Assembly (NCBI GenBank): GCA_013822765.1 | Contig: PNKY01000004.1 | Coordinates: 336,114-400,113 of the forward strand | Direction of reading: 5' to 3' | Origin: Rhodospirillum sp. | Lineage (GTDB): Bacteria > Pseudomonadota > Alphaproteobacteria > Dongiales > Dongiaceae | Length of the DNA: 64,000 nt | Part shown: positions 9,370 through 19,012 of the stretch, one piece after another | How positions within the stretch are numbered: the first letter of the stretch is position 1 | How the letters are laid out: every line of letters starts with the position of its first letter | Notes under the pieces: generated by a model | Told to the model about the DNA's origin: nothing | Database searches by the model: none | Seen by the model: the letters and a program-made list of their open reading frames with translations, nothing else | Made by a program: the position numbers and the translations under genes

Positions 9370-10482
9370 ATGGCATTCCTCGAGATCGACAACCTGCAGA
9401 AGCGCTTCGGCACGGTCGACGTGCTGAAGGGCATCAACCTCTCGATCGAGGAAGGCGGGTTCCTGGTGCTGGTCGGCCCCTCCGGCTGCGGCAAGTCGAC
9501 CTTGCTCAACACCATCGCGGGGCTCGAGAGCATCACCGCCGGCGAGATTCGCATCAACGGCCGCGCAGTCAACAACCTGCATCCCTCGCAGCGCGACATC
9601 GCCATGGTGTTCCAATCCTACGCGCTCTATCCCAACATGACGGTCGGGCAGAACATCGCCTTCGGCATGGAGATGCGCGGCGTCCCGAAGCCCGAACGCG
9701 ACAAGGCGGTGGCCGGCGTCGCCAAGACCCTGCAGATCAGCCATCTGCTCGACCGCAAGCCGAGCCAGCTGTCGGGCGGCCAGCGCCAGCGCGTCGCGAT
9801 GGGCCGCGCCCTGGTGCGCAACCCGCAGGTCTTCCTGTTCGACGAGCCGCTCAGCAACCTCGACGCCAAGCTGCGCGTCGACATGCGCACCGAGATCAAG
9901 CGCCTGCATCAGTCGATGAAGACCACCATCGTCTACGTGACCCACGACCAGATCGAGGCGATGACCCTGGCGACGCAGATCGCCGTGCTCAAGGACGGCG
10001 TGCTGCAGCAGTTCGGCACGCCGCACGAGATCTACAACAACCCATCCAATGTCTTCGTCGCGGATTTCATGGGTTCGCCCGCCATGAACCTGATCCCGGC
10101 GCGCATCGAGGCGAATGGCGGCGGGGTCGCGGTGGTGCTGACGCGCGACGGCTCAGCGCCGCTGCAGCTCAAGGTCGCCAACGACAGCAAGCTCAGCGCC
10201 CATGCCGGGCGCGAGGTGATCTTCGGCCTGCGCCCGGAAGCGATCACCGACATGAACGGCGCGGACCGTAACTCGGCCCAGGTGGTCAATGCGGACTGCC
10301 ATGTGGAAGTGGTGGAACCGGCCGGCGCGGACACCTATGTGGTGACGCGGCTGGGTGGGCGCGAGGTGATCGGCCGCATGCGCTCCGACATGCAGGTGGC
10401 GCCGCACAGCACGGTGCCCTTCGCCTTCAACATGGACAAGGCGGTGTATTTCGATCCGCAGAGCGAACTGCGCATCGCATAG
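9370..10482 (+). CDS. Sugar ABC transporter ATPase (MalK/MsmX/UgpC type)
   Basis: 370 aa, the usual length for a CUT1 ATPase. Walker A is GPSGCGKST (about 36-44), the Q-loop lies in VFQSYALYPN, the signature is LSGGQRQRV, Walker B is VFLFDEP and the switch His is in YVTHDQ. The C-terminal ~130 residues form the MalK-type regulatory OB domain. It energises the two permeases just upstream and is the last gene of the transporter block. I see no clear terminator before the next gene. Confidence 0.94.
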   Translation: MAFLEIDNLQKRFGTVDVLKGINLSIEEGGFLVLVGPSGCGKSTLLNTIAGLESITAGEIRINGRAVNNLHPSQRDIAMVFQSYALYPNMTVGQNIAFGMEMRGVPKPERDKAVAGVAKTLQISHLLDRKPSQLSGGQRQRVAMGRALVRNPQVFLFDEPLSNLDAKLRVDMRTEIKRLHQSMKTTIVYVTHDQIEAMTLATQIAVLKDGVLQQFGTPHEIYNNPSNVFVADFMGSPAMNLIPARIEANGGGVAVVLTRDGSAPLQLKVANDSKLSAHAGREVIFGLRPEAITDMNGADRNSAQVVNADCHVEVVEPAGADTYVVTRLGGREVIGRMRSDMQVAPHSTVPFAFNMDKAVYFDPQSELRIA

Positions 10483-10568
10483 GTCGGCAAGTTAGCCTTT
10501 TGATTTATCGCATTCCCGAAGATAAAGGCGCACAATAGTGTCGCCGCGCGCGTGTTGAGGCGCGCGCC

Positions 10569-12473
10569 ATGACTAGCGGGAAATTGCAGGTGATGGCCCC
10601 TTTCCACACTAGGTGGCCGATGCCGATCGTCGTGACAATGGCGATCGGCGCCGTGGCAACCCTTGCGACCGTTGTCAATGTACGCCCGATCGAAGCCATG
10701 CTGGACTCCTCGACAGGCGTTTTCAGCGTGTTGTGCGCACTGATTGCTGTCAGTTCCTTAGCGCACCGTCCTCTCGACCCGTTGGGGCGCATGCTGTGGC
10801 TGTTCATTCTCGCGGTGGCGGTGCTGGTCGCCAGCACCGAGTTCGCGGAACCGCTTGCAGAGTTGAAGGGGCATGATTTCGACCTCGAGCACGTCGATGA
10901 CATGCTCCTGCTCGTGGCCGGCCCGATCGGTCTATGGGTGACATCGCGGATGGAACCGCGCCCGGTCCCCGCGCAGCTTGCGCTCGTGGCCGGCCTGGCC
11001 GCGCAACTGGCCGGTGCCGTGCTGGACGTGATCAATGACCGCACCGTGGTCAGCTTCGGCTTCACGGTGGAGCGGGTGGAGAGCTATGCCGACTCTGCGC
11101 AGTTCCTCTCGCTGTTGTGCTATTTCATGGCGATTTGGCTGCTGGTGGAGCGCGGTACGCATCTTGTCGTTGAGCCGCGGAAAACGCAGTTGGCGGTTCC
11201 GGTTTCGCCCTATCGCCCCGGTTTGAGAGACAGCCTGTATCCGCCGCCTTTCCTCTTCGGTTGGGGACTGCCCGACGACCGCTCTCCGGCGGGGCGCGTG
11301 CATCGGCTATGCAACGATGCGCTCTGGCCCGCTGTGAATCTCGGGCTCAGCGCGCGCAATCTTGCCACCATCGCCTTGTGGCCCATGGTGGCCGCTGCGC
11401 GTGCCCGGTCGGTGGTCCGCTGCCATGGCGCGGCAGTCGAGCGTTTGACCGGCAAGCCCCCGTCACGGCAGTTCCTGGAACAGGTCGCGACCGCGATCCA
11501 ATATCGGATCGCGCCGGTCTACTACTATGTCTTCGAGCTCTATCTGCCAGAGCAACGGCGACTGGCGCCGCACTATTTGATGCGCTACGAAACCAAGGAA
11601 ATCGCCTATCGATTGCTATACCCGATCGCAACCGTGGGATACCGCCCGACGCCGCTCAAGAACAAGCTGGAGTTCGCGCGCCATTGCCGCGTCAATGGCG
11701 TCCGCCGTGTTGACGTCTACATGCTGTTCGAAGACGGCAGGCGCGTTGGGGCCGCGGATATGATGGAGCAGCTTCCGCAGGCCGACCTGTTCGTCAAACC
11801 CGTGCTCGGCAAAGGAGGCGGCGGCGCGGAATTGTGGCGTTGTGCGGGCGGCGGCTCATATCGCAGTTCGCGCGGCGACGAATGCGACGCGGCAGGCTTG
11901 ATCGGCCATGTCGCGGAGCTTTCGCGGGCCGAGCCGTTCATCATTCAACAAGCTGTCCGCAACCATCGTGACCTGCTCGATCTTGGCGGCGGCGCCCTGT
12001 CCACGGTGCGGATGCTTTCGTGCCGGAACGAGGCGGGAGATCATGAAGTCACCTGCGCGGCATTCAGGATGTCGGTCGATCCCGCCTCTCCCGTCGACAA
12101 TTTTCACGCAGGTGGCCTGGCCGCCGCCGTCGAGCTCGCCACCGGCATGCTCGGCCCGGCGACCGGCCTCGGTCGGACACCGGACAGCAGATGGCACGAC
12201 CGGCATCCGCTCACCGGCGGCCAGATTGCGGGTCGACGGCTCCCGATGTGGCCGGAGACCATGGATCTGGCTGTTCAGGCCCACCGCAGCTTCCCCGACT
12301 ACGTCGTGATCGGGTGGGACATCGCGGTCCTGGAAGACGGGCCCTGCGTGATCGAGGGCAATCGCGGACCCGACATTGATATCCATCAGCGCACATGCCG
12401 TGGGCCGATCGGCAATGGCCGCTTCGGCGAGCTGCTGGCCTTCAACCTCGAAAGCAGGACCGGGCTGGGATAA
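10569..12473 (+). CDS. Integral-membrane protein fused to a sugar-transfer-associated ATP-grasp domain
   Basis: 634 aa in two parts. Residues ~17-195 contain about six hydrophobic helices, for example RMLWLFILAVAVLVAS and FLSLLCYFMAIWLLVE. From ~240 it is soluble and resembles the ATP-grasp family named for association with sugar transfer. It has TPLKNKLEFARHC, the nucleotide Lys/Gly loop FVKPVLGKGGGGAE, then VDNFHAGGLAAAVELATG, and a metal-ligand segment GWDIAVLEDGPCVIEGNRGP near the C-terminus. ATP-grasp enzymes ligate carboxylates through acyl-phosphates. The substrate is unknown. It lies between the sugar transporter and the sugar isomerase/kinase genes on the same strand, about 90 bp from each. 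The membrane fusion is uncommon. Confidence 0.75.
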   Translation: MTSGKLQVMAPFHTRWPMPIVVTMAIGAVATLATVVNVRPIEAMLDSSTGVFSVLCALIAVSSLAHRPLDPLGRMLWLFILAVAVLVASTEFAEPLAELKGHDFDLEHVDDMLLLVAGPIGLWVTSRMEPRPVPAQLALVAGLAAQLAGAVLDVINDRTVVSFGFTVERVESYADSAQFLSLLCYFMAIWLLVERGTHLVVEPRKTQLAVPVSPYRPGLRDSLYPPPFLFGWGLPDDRSPAGRVHRLCNDALWPAVNLGLSARNLATIALWPMVAAARARSVVRCHGAAVERLTGKPPSRQFLEQVATAIQYRIAPVYYYVFELYLPEQRRLAPHYLMRYETKEIAYRLLYPIATVGYRPTPLKNKLEFARHCRVNGVRRVDVYMLFEDGRRVGAADMMEQLPQADLFVKPVLGKGGGGAELWRCAGGGSYRSSRGDECDAAGLIGHVAELSRAEPFIIQQAVRNHRDLLDLGGGALSTVRMLSCRNEAGDHEVTCAAFRMSVDPASPVDNFHAGGLAAAVELATGMLGPATGLGRTPDSRWHDRHPLTGGQIAGRRLPMWPETMDLAVQAHRSFPDYVVIGWDIAVLEDGPCVIEGNRGPDIDIHQRTCRGPIGNGRFGELLAFNLESRTGLG

Positions 12474-12566
12474 GCCGAAGTTTCGCCTGTTCCAAGGCCC
12501 AAACCCCCATTATATGATGCCGGATGAACGCGCCGGTCGGCCGGCGGCAGTCCTGGAGATCCGTGA

Positions 12567-13247
12567 ATGAAACGATCCGAACTCAATGAAATCATCCGCG
12601 ACGGCGAGAAGTTCATCGCCTCCTTCGGGTTCAAGCTGCCCGAATTCGCCAACTGGTCGGTGGATGACTGGAAGCGCAACAAGCCGCGCGCCGGCGAGGT
12701 CATCCGCGCGCGCCTGGGCTGGGACATCACCGATTTCGGCCGCGGCGATTTCGAGACTCTGGGCCTGCTGCTGTTCACCGTGCGCAACGGCAGCGCCGAC
12801 AACCTGAAGAGCGGCAAGGGCATGGTCTATGCCGAGAAGATCATGATCTCGCGCGAGAACCAGGTGACGCCGTTCCACACCCACAAGGTCAAGACCGAGG
12901 ACATCATCGTGCGCGGCGGCGCCCCGCTCGAGGTGCGGCTCTACAACGGCGAGCCCGGCCATCCGATCGACGCCAAGGCGCCCGTCAAGGTGCGCATGGA
13001 CGGCATCGACGCCGAGGTGCCGGCGGGCGGCGTGGTGCAGATCCACCCCGGCAGCTCCATCACGCTGCAGCCCGGCCACGTCCACTCGTTCTGGGCGGCC
13101 GGCGGCGATTGCCTGGTGGGCGAGGTCTCGACCGTCAATGACGACGAGACCGACAACTATTTCCTCGACATGGTCTCGCGCTTCCCGGACGTCGAGGAGG
13201 ACGAGCCGCCCTATCGCCTGATCGTTCCCGATTACGCGAAGCTCTGA
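12567..13247 (+). CDS. D-lyxose/D-mannose ketol-isomerase
   Basis: 226-aa cupin-type sugar isomerase of the D-lyxose isomerase family (EC 5.3.1.15), whose members interconvert D-lyxose/D-xylulose and D-mannose/D-fructose. The metal-binding cupin residues are visible in TPFHTHKVKTEDI (about 107-119), with a second His pair in QPGHVHSFW (about 170-178). A GGAG site precedes the ATG. The next gene, 20 bp on, is a PfkB kinase, so the pair would make a phosphorylated ketose from the sugar imported by the upstream ABC system. Lyxose versus mannose cannot be told apart here. Confidence 0.85.
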   Translation: MKRSELNEIIRDGEKFIASFGFKLPEFANWSVDDWKRNKPRAGEVIRARLGWDITDFGRGDFETLGLLLFTVRNGSADNLKSGKGMVYAEKIMISRENQVTPFHTHKVKTEDIIVRGGAPLEVRLYNGEPGHPIDAKAPVKVRMDGIDAEVPAGGVVQIHPGSSITLQPGHVHSFWAAGGDCLVGEVSTVNDDETDNYFLDMVSRFPDVEEDEPPYRLIVPDYAKL

Positions 13248-13266
13248 CCGGTAAGGCGCGCCTCGG

Positions 13267-14202
13267 ATGATCCTGACTTGCGGCGATGCGCTGTTCGACG
13301 TCTTCGCCACTGCCGGCAGCTCTGCTTCAAGCATCGCGCTCGACGCACGGGTCGGCGGCTCGCCGCTCAACGTCGCGGTGGCGCTGAGCCGGCTCGGCCA
13401 GTCGACCGCGTTCCTGTCCAAGGTCTCGAACGATCACTTCGGACGGAAACTGGTGGCCTATCTGGAGAGCGAGCGGGTGAACGTCGATCTCCTGGTGCGG
13501 ACCCAGGCGCCCACGACGCTGGCGACCGTGGCGCTGGATGACAAGGGCGTGCCGACCTATTCCTTCTACACCAACGGCACGGCCGACCGCTCGCTGGCGG
13601 TGTCGGAGCTGCCGGCGCGCCTGCCCGATGCGGTGCGTGTCGTTCATATCGGCTCCTACACCACGGCGCTGGAGCCGACGGCCGCCAGCCTGGAGGCGCT
13701 GGTGACGCGCGAGCGGCCGCGGCGCTTCATCTCGTACGATCCCAACATCCGGCCCTCGATCGTTCCCGATCCGGAGCTGTGGCGTCGGCGCGTTGCCGCG
13801 CTGACCGCGCAGTCGCACCTGGTGAAAGCGAGCGTCGAGGACATCCAGTTCCTCTATCCCGGCGCGCCGGTCGAGGGCGTTCTCAAGGATTGGCTGGCGC
13901 GCGGCGCCAGCATCGCGGTTGCCACCATGGGCGAGGTAGGCGCGCTGGCCGTCACGCGGCAAGGCGTCGCAGCGCGCGTCAGCGCCCGCTCGGTCAAAGT
14001 CATCGACACGGTCGGGGCGGGCGACACGTTTCAGGCGGCCCTGCTGACGTGGCTGGGCGAACATGGCCGCCTCTCGCCGGACGACCTCGCCTCGCTGTCG
14101 GCGGACGACCTTAATTCGCTTTTGACATTCGCGGCCAGAGCGGCGGCCATCACCTGCTCGCGCCGGGGCGCCGACATGCCGCGGCGGAGCGAACTGTCCT
14201 GA
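13267..14202 (+). CDS. PfkB-family carbohydrate kinase (fructokinase-like)
   Basis: 311 aa. It carries the N-terminal glycine motif VGGSPLNVAVALSRLG and the C-terminal PfkB signature DTVGAGDTFQAALLTW, with the catalytic Asp in AGD. Ribokinase-fold kinases of this type phosphorylate fructose or related ketoses with ATP. Twenty bases separate it from the isomerase gene, so it probably acts on that enzyme's product (D-fructose or D-xylulose), which is an inference. It ends 10 bp from the convergent receiver gene. Confidence 0.87.
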   Translation: MILTCGDALFDVFATAGSSASSIALDARVGGSPLNVAVALSRLGQSTAFLSKVSNDHFGRKLVAYLESERVNVDLLVRTQAPTTLATVALDDKGVPTYSFYTNGTADRSLAVSELPARLPDAVRVVHIGSYTTALEPTAASLEALVTRERPRRFISYDPNIRPSIVPDPELWRRRVAALTAQSHLVKASVEDIQFLYPGAPVEGVLKDWLARGASIAVATMGEVGALAVTRQGVAARVSARSVKVIDTVGAGDTFQAALLTWLGEHGRLSPDDLASLSADDLNSLLTFAARAAAITCSRRGADMPRRSELS

Positions 14203-14212
14203 AACTCAGTGT

Positions 14213-14590
14213 CTAGACGCCGGCCGCCGCTACGCCGGAGCTGGCGATCGCCGTGGTCAGCACGTCGATCGTGAAGGGCTTGTGCAGCACCGCGGATGCG
14301 CCGAGCTTCTCGGCTGAGCCCAGGAAGTCCATGTTCCCGGTGCGGCCGCCGCCTGACATCGCGATCACCGCCAGAGCCGGATAATGCTTGCGCAGTTCGA
14401 TGAGAGTCTCGAGCCCGTCCATCTCGGGCATGACGATGTCGGTGATGACGAGGTCGAAGGCGCTGTCTCTCAGCCGATCCAGGCCAACCCGGCCATTTTC
14501 GGCCTCGGTAACCTCGTGGCGACCGCGTTCCAGCATCTTGCGCACGATGCGGCGCACCGACCCGTCGTCCTCGATCAACAGCACCCGCAT
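14213..14590 (-). CDS. Single-domain response regulator (CheY-like receiver)
   Basis: 125-aa receiver with acidic residues LIEDD (5-9), phospho-acceptor Asp51 in ITDIVMPEMDG, VIAMSGGG and the conserved Lys in LHKP. I start it at the ATG at 14590 because MRVLLIEDD is the first strand of the fold. The 45-residue upstream extension to 14725 runs into the RND gene and looks unrelated. It is paralogous to the receiver at 2146-2553, sharing the MSGGG...DFL..AE.LGA block. No kinase is nearby. Confidence 0.88.
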   Translation of the reverse strand: MRVLLIEDDGSVRRIVRKMLERGRHEVTEAENGRVGLDRLRDSAFDLVITDIVMPEMDGLETLIELRKHYPALAVIAMSGGGRTGNMDFLGSAEKLGASAVLHKPFTIDVLTTAIASSGVAAAGV

Positions 14591-14684
14591 TACGCCATTT
14601 CCCAGGTCATTCTCGACCTCAGAATCAGGCGGTACCTCATAAGAATCGGTTACGCGGCGACCCCCGGAGTCTCTGCCAATCGGC

Positions 14685-17600
14685 TTAGGCCGTCCGGCGA
14701 TCCGGCCCCGTCTTGCGCAGGCCACGCAGCGCCTGGGACAGCTGCTCCATGTAGAGATACAGCACCGGCGTGATGAACAAGGTCAGCACCTGCGAAACCA
14801 CCAGGCCGCCGACCACCGCGATGCCGAGCGGCTGGCGCAGTTCCGCGCTGGCGCCGGCGCCGAGCGCGATCGGCAGGGTGCCCATGAGCGCCGCGAAGGT
14901 TGTCATCATGATCGGGCGGAAACGCAGGATGCAGGCGCGGTAGATCGCAGCGGCCGGGTCCATGCCTTCGCGCTGCAGAGTCAAGGCAACGTCGATCATC
15001 ATGATGGCGTTCTTCTTGACGATGCCGATCAGCATCAGGATGCCGATCACCGCGATCACGTTGATATCCATGGCTGCGAGATCCAGGGCAATGAAGGCGC
15101 CGATCGCGGCGGAGGGCAAGCCGGTCAGGATGGTGAAGGGGTGAATGAAGCTCTCGTACAGAATGCCAAGGACGATGTAAATCGTGAGCACGGCCGCCAG
15201 GATCAGCAGGCCCATGTTTTCGAGCGCCTGCTGGAACGCCTGAGCATTGCCGGAGAAGGTGGACGTGACGGATTCAGGCAATCCAAGCTCGGTGCGCATC
15301 GCCTCCGCCCGCGCCACCGCCTCGCCCAGGGAGACACCCGGCGGCAGGTTGAAGGAGATCGTGACCGCAGGCAGCTGCCCCAACTGGTTGATGCTGAGCT
15401 CGCCGACCGACCGGCGCACATCCGCGAACGCCCCGATCGGGACGAGCGCGCCGGAGGCTGAGCGCACATACACCGTGTCGAGCAAGTCCGGGCTCCAGGC
15501 GATCGCCGGATCAAGCTCGAGCAGGACCGAGTAGTTGTCGCCGGTTTCGTAGATGGTCGAAACCTGGCGCGTGCCGAAGCCTGAATAGAGGGTCGAGCGC
15601 AACTGGTTGGTCGAGATGCCGAGCGCGTTGGCCTTGTCGCGATCCACGATCAGCGACACCTGCTGCGCACCGTCCTCCAGATCGCTGCTGACGTCCGCGA
15701 AATGCGGATCGCCCTCCATCGCGGTCGCAACCTTCCCGGACCAGGCGAACAGGGAGTCCTTGTCGACCGCCTGCAACACATACTGGTACTGGCTCCGCGA
15801 CGACCGCCCGCCGAGGCGCAGGTTCTGCACCGGCGACATGAAGGTCGATATGCCGGCGATCGGCGACAGCTCGCGGCGCAGGTCGTTCAGGACGACCTGA
15901 AGGGCTGGCCGCTCGCTCTTGGGCTTCAACTCCACGAACAAGCGCCCTGAATTGGCGGAATTGCCGCCGCTGCCTACGACGCTCGAGACGCTCCTCACAT
16001 AGGGCGACCGCTGGAATACATCGGCGACCTGCTGCTGCAATGCGACCATGGCGCCGAAGGATATATCCTCTCGCGCCTCCGTCGACACCGAGAGTTGGCC
16101 GGTGTCCTCCTGCGGGAAATATCCCTTGGGCATCGCGTAGCCCAGCCAAACCGTGACTCCCACAGTGGCGAAGAAAACCAGCAGCATGAGCGGCTTGAAC
16201 CGCAGGCAGAACTTCAGGATCGAATCATAGACCGCAAGCATGGCGTTGAAGCCGCCTTCGAGCACGCGGTCGAGCAGACCCACCCGCGTGGGCCCATGGC
16301 GCATCGGCTTGAGCAGGCGGGCGCACAGCATGGGCGTCAGGGTCAGGGAGACGAAGGCCGACGCGGCGATCGCCATCGTCACCGTGACGGCGAATTCGTG
16401 GAGCACGCGTCCTTCGACGCCGCCCATCAGGAGAACCGGAATGAACACGGCGACCAGCGAGACCGTGATCGAGATGATGGTGAAGCCGATCTCGCGGCTG
16501 CCCTTCAGCGCCGCCTCGAACGGCTGCATGCCTTCTTCGATGTGGCGGACGATGTTCTCGAGCATCACGATGGCGTCGTCGACCACCAGGCCAACCGCCA
16601 GGGTCAGGGCAAGCAGCGAAATGTTGTCGATCGAGAAATCGAGGAGATACATGCCGCCGATCGTGGCAATCAGCGAGATCGGGATCGCCGTGGTCGCGAT
16701 GATGGTCGCGGTCAGCCGGCGCAGGAACAGGAAGATGACCAGGATCACCAGCGCGATGGTGAGCAGCAAGGTCATTTCGACATCGTGCACCGCCTCGCGG
16801 ATCGGAATCGACCGGTCGAGGCGCAGGTCGAGCGACACGGTCGGCGGCAGCTCGTCGCGGAACTGCGGCAGCATCGCCTTCACGCGATCGATGACCTCGA
16901 CAGTGTTCGCGTCGGGTTGGCGCTGGATCGCCAGCACGATGGACCGGCTGCCCTGGGTCCAGCTTGCGGTCTGGTTGTTCTCCACCGAGTCGATGACCTT
17001 GGCGACGTCGCGCAGGCGCACCGGCTTGTTGTTGCGCGTGGCGATGATGAGGCCGGCGAACTGGTCGGCGTTGTTGAGCTGGGTCTCGGCCTGGATGGTC
17101 AGGGTCTGGTTTGGATTCTTGATCACCCCGACCGGCGTGATGGTGTTGGCAAGATCGACCGCGTCCTGCAACTCGTCGATGCCGATGTCGCGCGAGGCGA
17201 GCGCGTTGGGATCGACCTGGATGCGCACGGCGTATTTCTGGCTGCCGAAAATGCTGACCTGGGCGACGCCGGACAAGGTCGACAGCCGCGGCGACATGAC
17301 CTGCTGGGCGAAGTCGTCGAGTTGCGACAATGCCATGACGTCGCTGCGCAAAGAAACCAGCAGGATCGGTTGATCGGCGGGATTGACCTTGCGATAGCTC
17401 GGCGCCTCGGTCATGTCCTCGGGTAGACGCCGCTGGACGCGGGAGATCGCGGATTGCACGTCCGCGGCCGCGTCGTCGATGTCGCGATCGAGGTCGAACT
17501 CCAGCACGATCGAGGTGTCGCCCTGGCTGCTGGAGGCGCTGATCGTGTTAATGCCTTCGATGGTCGTGAACTGCTTGATGAGCGGGGTCGCGACCGATTT

Positions 17601-17780
17601 CGCCATGGTGTCGGGCGATGCGCCCGACAGTTCCGCGGAGACATTGATGGTCGGGAAGTCGGTGCGCGGCAGGGCGGCCACCGGCAGCAGGCCGAACGCG
17701 AACAGGCCGCCGACGATCAGCGCCATCGACATCAACAGGGTCGCGACCGGTCGCCGGATGCAGAATTCTGAGACGTTCAT
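14685..17780 (-). CDS. RND efflux transporter, inner-membrane pump (HAE1/MdtBC-like)
   Basis: 1031 aa, full length for a resistance-nodulation-division pump. The N-terminus FCIRRPVATLLMSMALIVGG is followed by a periplasmic porter domain with the FPTINVSAELSGASPDTMAK segment. The first TM bundle has a GLVVDDAIVMLENI helix, and a second half repeats the layout (GIVKKNAIMMIDVAL). It is a proton-driven tripartite pump that works with the adaptor encoded upstream and an outer-membrane channel not present here. It begins 19 bp after the adaptor stop. Confidence 0.93.
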   Translation of the reverse strand: MNVSEFCIRRPVATLLMSMALIVGGLFAFGLLPVAALPRTDFPTINVSAELSGASPDTMAKSVATPLIKQFTTIEGINTISASSSQGDTSIVLEFDLDRDIDDAAADVQSAISRVQRRLPEDMTEAPSYRKVNPADQPILLVSLRSDVMALSQLDDFAQQVMSPRLSTLSGVAQVSIFGSQKYAVRIQVDPNALASRDIGIDELQDAVDLANTITPVGVIKNPNQTLTIQAETQLNNADQFAGLIIATRNNKPVRLRDVAKVIDSVENNQTASWTQGSRSIVLAIQRQPDANTVEVIDRVKAMLPQFRDELPPTVSLDLRLDRSIPIREAVHDVEMTLLLTIALVILVIFLFLRRLTATIIATTAIPISLIATIGGMYLLDFSIDNISLLALTLAVGLVVDDAIVMLENIVRHIEEGMQPFEAALKGSREIGFTIISITVSLVAVFIPVLLMGGVEGRVLHEFAVTVTMAIAASAFVSLTLTPMLCARLLKPMRHGPTRVGLLDRVLEGGFNAMLAVYDSILKFCLRFKPLMLLVFFATVGVTVWLGYAMPKGYFPQEDTGQLSVSTEAREDISFGAMVALQQQVADVFQRSPYVRSVSSVVGSGGNSANSGRLFVELKPKSERPALQVVLNDLRRELSPIAGISTFMSPVQNLRLGGRSSRSQYQYVLQAVDKDSLFAWSGKVATAMEGDPHFADVSSDLEDGAQQVSLIVDRDKANALGISTNQLRSTLYSGFGTRQVSTIYETGDNYSVLLELDPAIAWSPDLLDTVYVRSASGALVPIGAFADVRRSVGELSINQLGQLPAVTISFNLPPGVSLGEAVARAEAMRTELGLPESVTSTFSGNAQAFQQALENMGLLILAAVLTIYIVLGILYESFIHPFTILTGLPSAAIGAFIALDLAAMDINVIAVIGILMLIGIVKKNAIMMIDVALTLQREGMDPAAAIYRACILRFRPIMMTTFAALMGTLPIALGAGASAELRQPLGIAVVGGLVVSQVLTLFITPVLYLYMEQLSQALRGLRKTGPDRRTA

Positions 17781-17799
17781 CGTACGGCTGCCACGGCTC

Positions 17800-19008
17800 T
17801 CATTGCTCCACCTGCACCGGCGCGCCCGGAGACAGGCGGTGCTGGCCCTCCACCACCACGCGCTCGCCCGGCTGCAAGCCGGCGGTCACGGCGCTCCTCT
17901 CGGCATCGCTGCCGGTGACCGTGACCTTGCGCATCTCGGCCTTGTTGTCCGGCGTGACCACGAAGACGAACAGGCCGTCCTGCCCGACCTGGAGCGCGAC
18001 GGTCGGGACGATGGCGGCTTGCGGCTCGACGCCGAGCTCGATCTCGACATCGAAATACTGGCCGGGCCACAACGCGAGGTTCTCGTTTGCGAACTCGGCC
18101 TTGGCGGTGATGGTGCCGGACGCCGCGTCGACCGTGCTGTCGATGAAGATCAGGTTGCCGTTCGCGCGGGCCGTCTTCTCGCCCTTGGTGAACACACGGA
18201 CCGCCGCTGGCGGATACTGTGCGAGCGCGGCGCGCAGCGCGTCGATGTCGCGGTCGGGCAGGGTGAAGCTGAGTCGGATCGGCTGCATTTGAGTGATGGT
18301 GACCAGCGCGACGTCGCCATTCACCGCCACCAGGTTGCCCGGCGTGACTGCGACGGCGCCTAGGCGGCCGGAGATCGGCGCGGTGATGGTGGTGTAGGAA
18401 AGGGTGAGCCGGTCGGCCTGCAGGATGGCCTTGTCGGCGGCCACTGCCGCTTCGGCGGCGCGCGCGGCGGCCACCACCTGGTCCAGCGTCTGCTTGGAAG
18501 CGGTCTGCTTGGCGACCAGGGTCTTGGTGCGCTCGAGGTCGCCATGGGCGCGCTCCACCTCGGCCTGGTGCTGCGCCATCGCCGCCTCGTCGCGTGCGAT
18601 CGTGGCCTTGACCTCGCGATCGTCGAGCACGAACAGCACGTCGCCCTTGTTCACGAACGCGCCGTCGGTGGCATGCTGCTCCATGATCACGCTGTTGATG
18701 CGCGATTTGATGGCGACGGCGGCGATGGGCTCGACCCAGCCGATGGTGCGGCGGCGGATCGGCATCGAGGCCTGGGTCACTTCCGAGACTCTGACGGCGA
18801 CCGCAGGCTTGCCGCCCTCCGGCGCGGGCTGCGGTGTGCTCTGGGGCGCGGCTTGCTGCGCATTCTGGGTCGGGGCCTGCGCCGGCGCCTGCTGCTGCAT
18901 GGCCGCTTCCGCGCTGACCGGATCGGTCTTGTAGTAGCGGCCCCACACGAACACGGCGCCGACCACGGCCATCACCAAGCAGAGGAGAATGAGAGAGCGC
19001 ATCCGCAT
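17800..19008 (-). CDS. RND efflux membrane-fusion (adaptor) protein
   Basis: 402 aa. It has an N-terminal membrane anchor (about 1-24), a Gln/Ala/Pro linker, then a lipoyl-like and helical-hairpin region (VLFVLDDREVKATIARDEAAMAQHQ) and the beta-barrel and membrane-proximal domains ending LQPGERVVVEGQHRLSPG. It bridges the inner-membrane pump and an outer-membrane channel. The start at 19008 lies 5 nt after the TetR stop, consistent with one transcript TetR-adaptor-pump. Confidence 0.92.
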   Translation of the reverse strand: MRMRSLILLCLVMAVVGAVFVWGRYYKTDPVSAEAAMQQQAPAQAPTQNAQQAAPQSTPQPAPEGGKPAVAVRVSEVTQASMPIRRRTIGWVEPIAAVAIKSRINSVIMEQHATDGAFVNKGDVLFVLDDREVKATIARDEAAMAQHQAEVERAHGDLERTKTLVAKQTASKQTLDQVVAAARAAEAAVAADKAILQADRLTLSYTTITAPISGRLGAVAVTPGNLVAVNGDVALVTITQMQPIRLSFTLPDRDIDALRAALAQYPPAAVRVFTKGEKTARANGNLIFIDSTVDAASGTITAKAEFANENLALWPGQYFDVEIELGVEPQAAIVPTVALQVGQDGLFVFVVTPDNKAEMRKVTVTGSDAERSAVTAGLQPGERVVVEGQHRLSPGAPVQVEQ

Positions 19009-19012
19009 CGTC

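Noticed and set aside
16095..17426. 443-codon plus-strand open frame
   Set aside because: Antisense to the RND pump. Low-complexity Arg/Gln/Asp/His composition and no recognisable motif.
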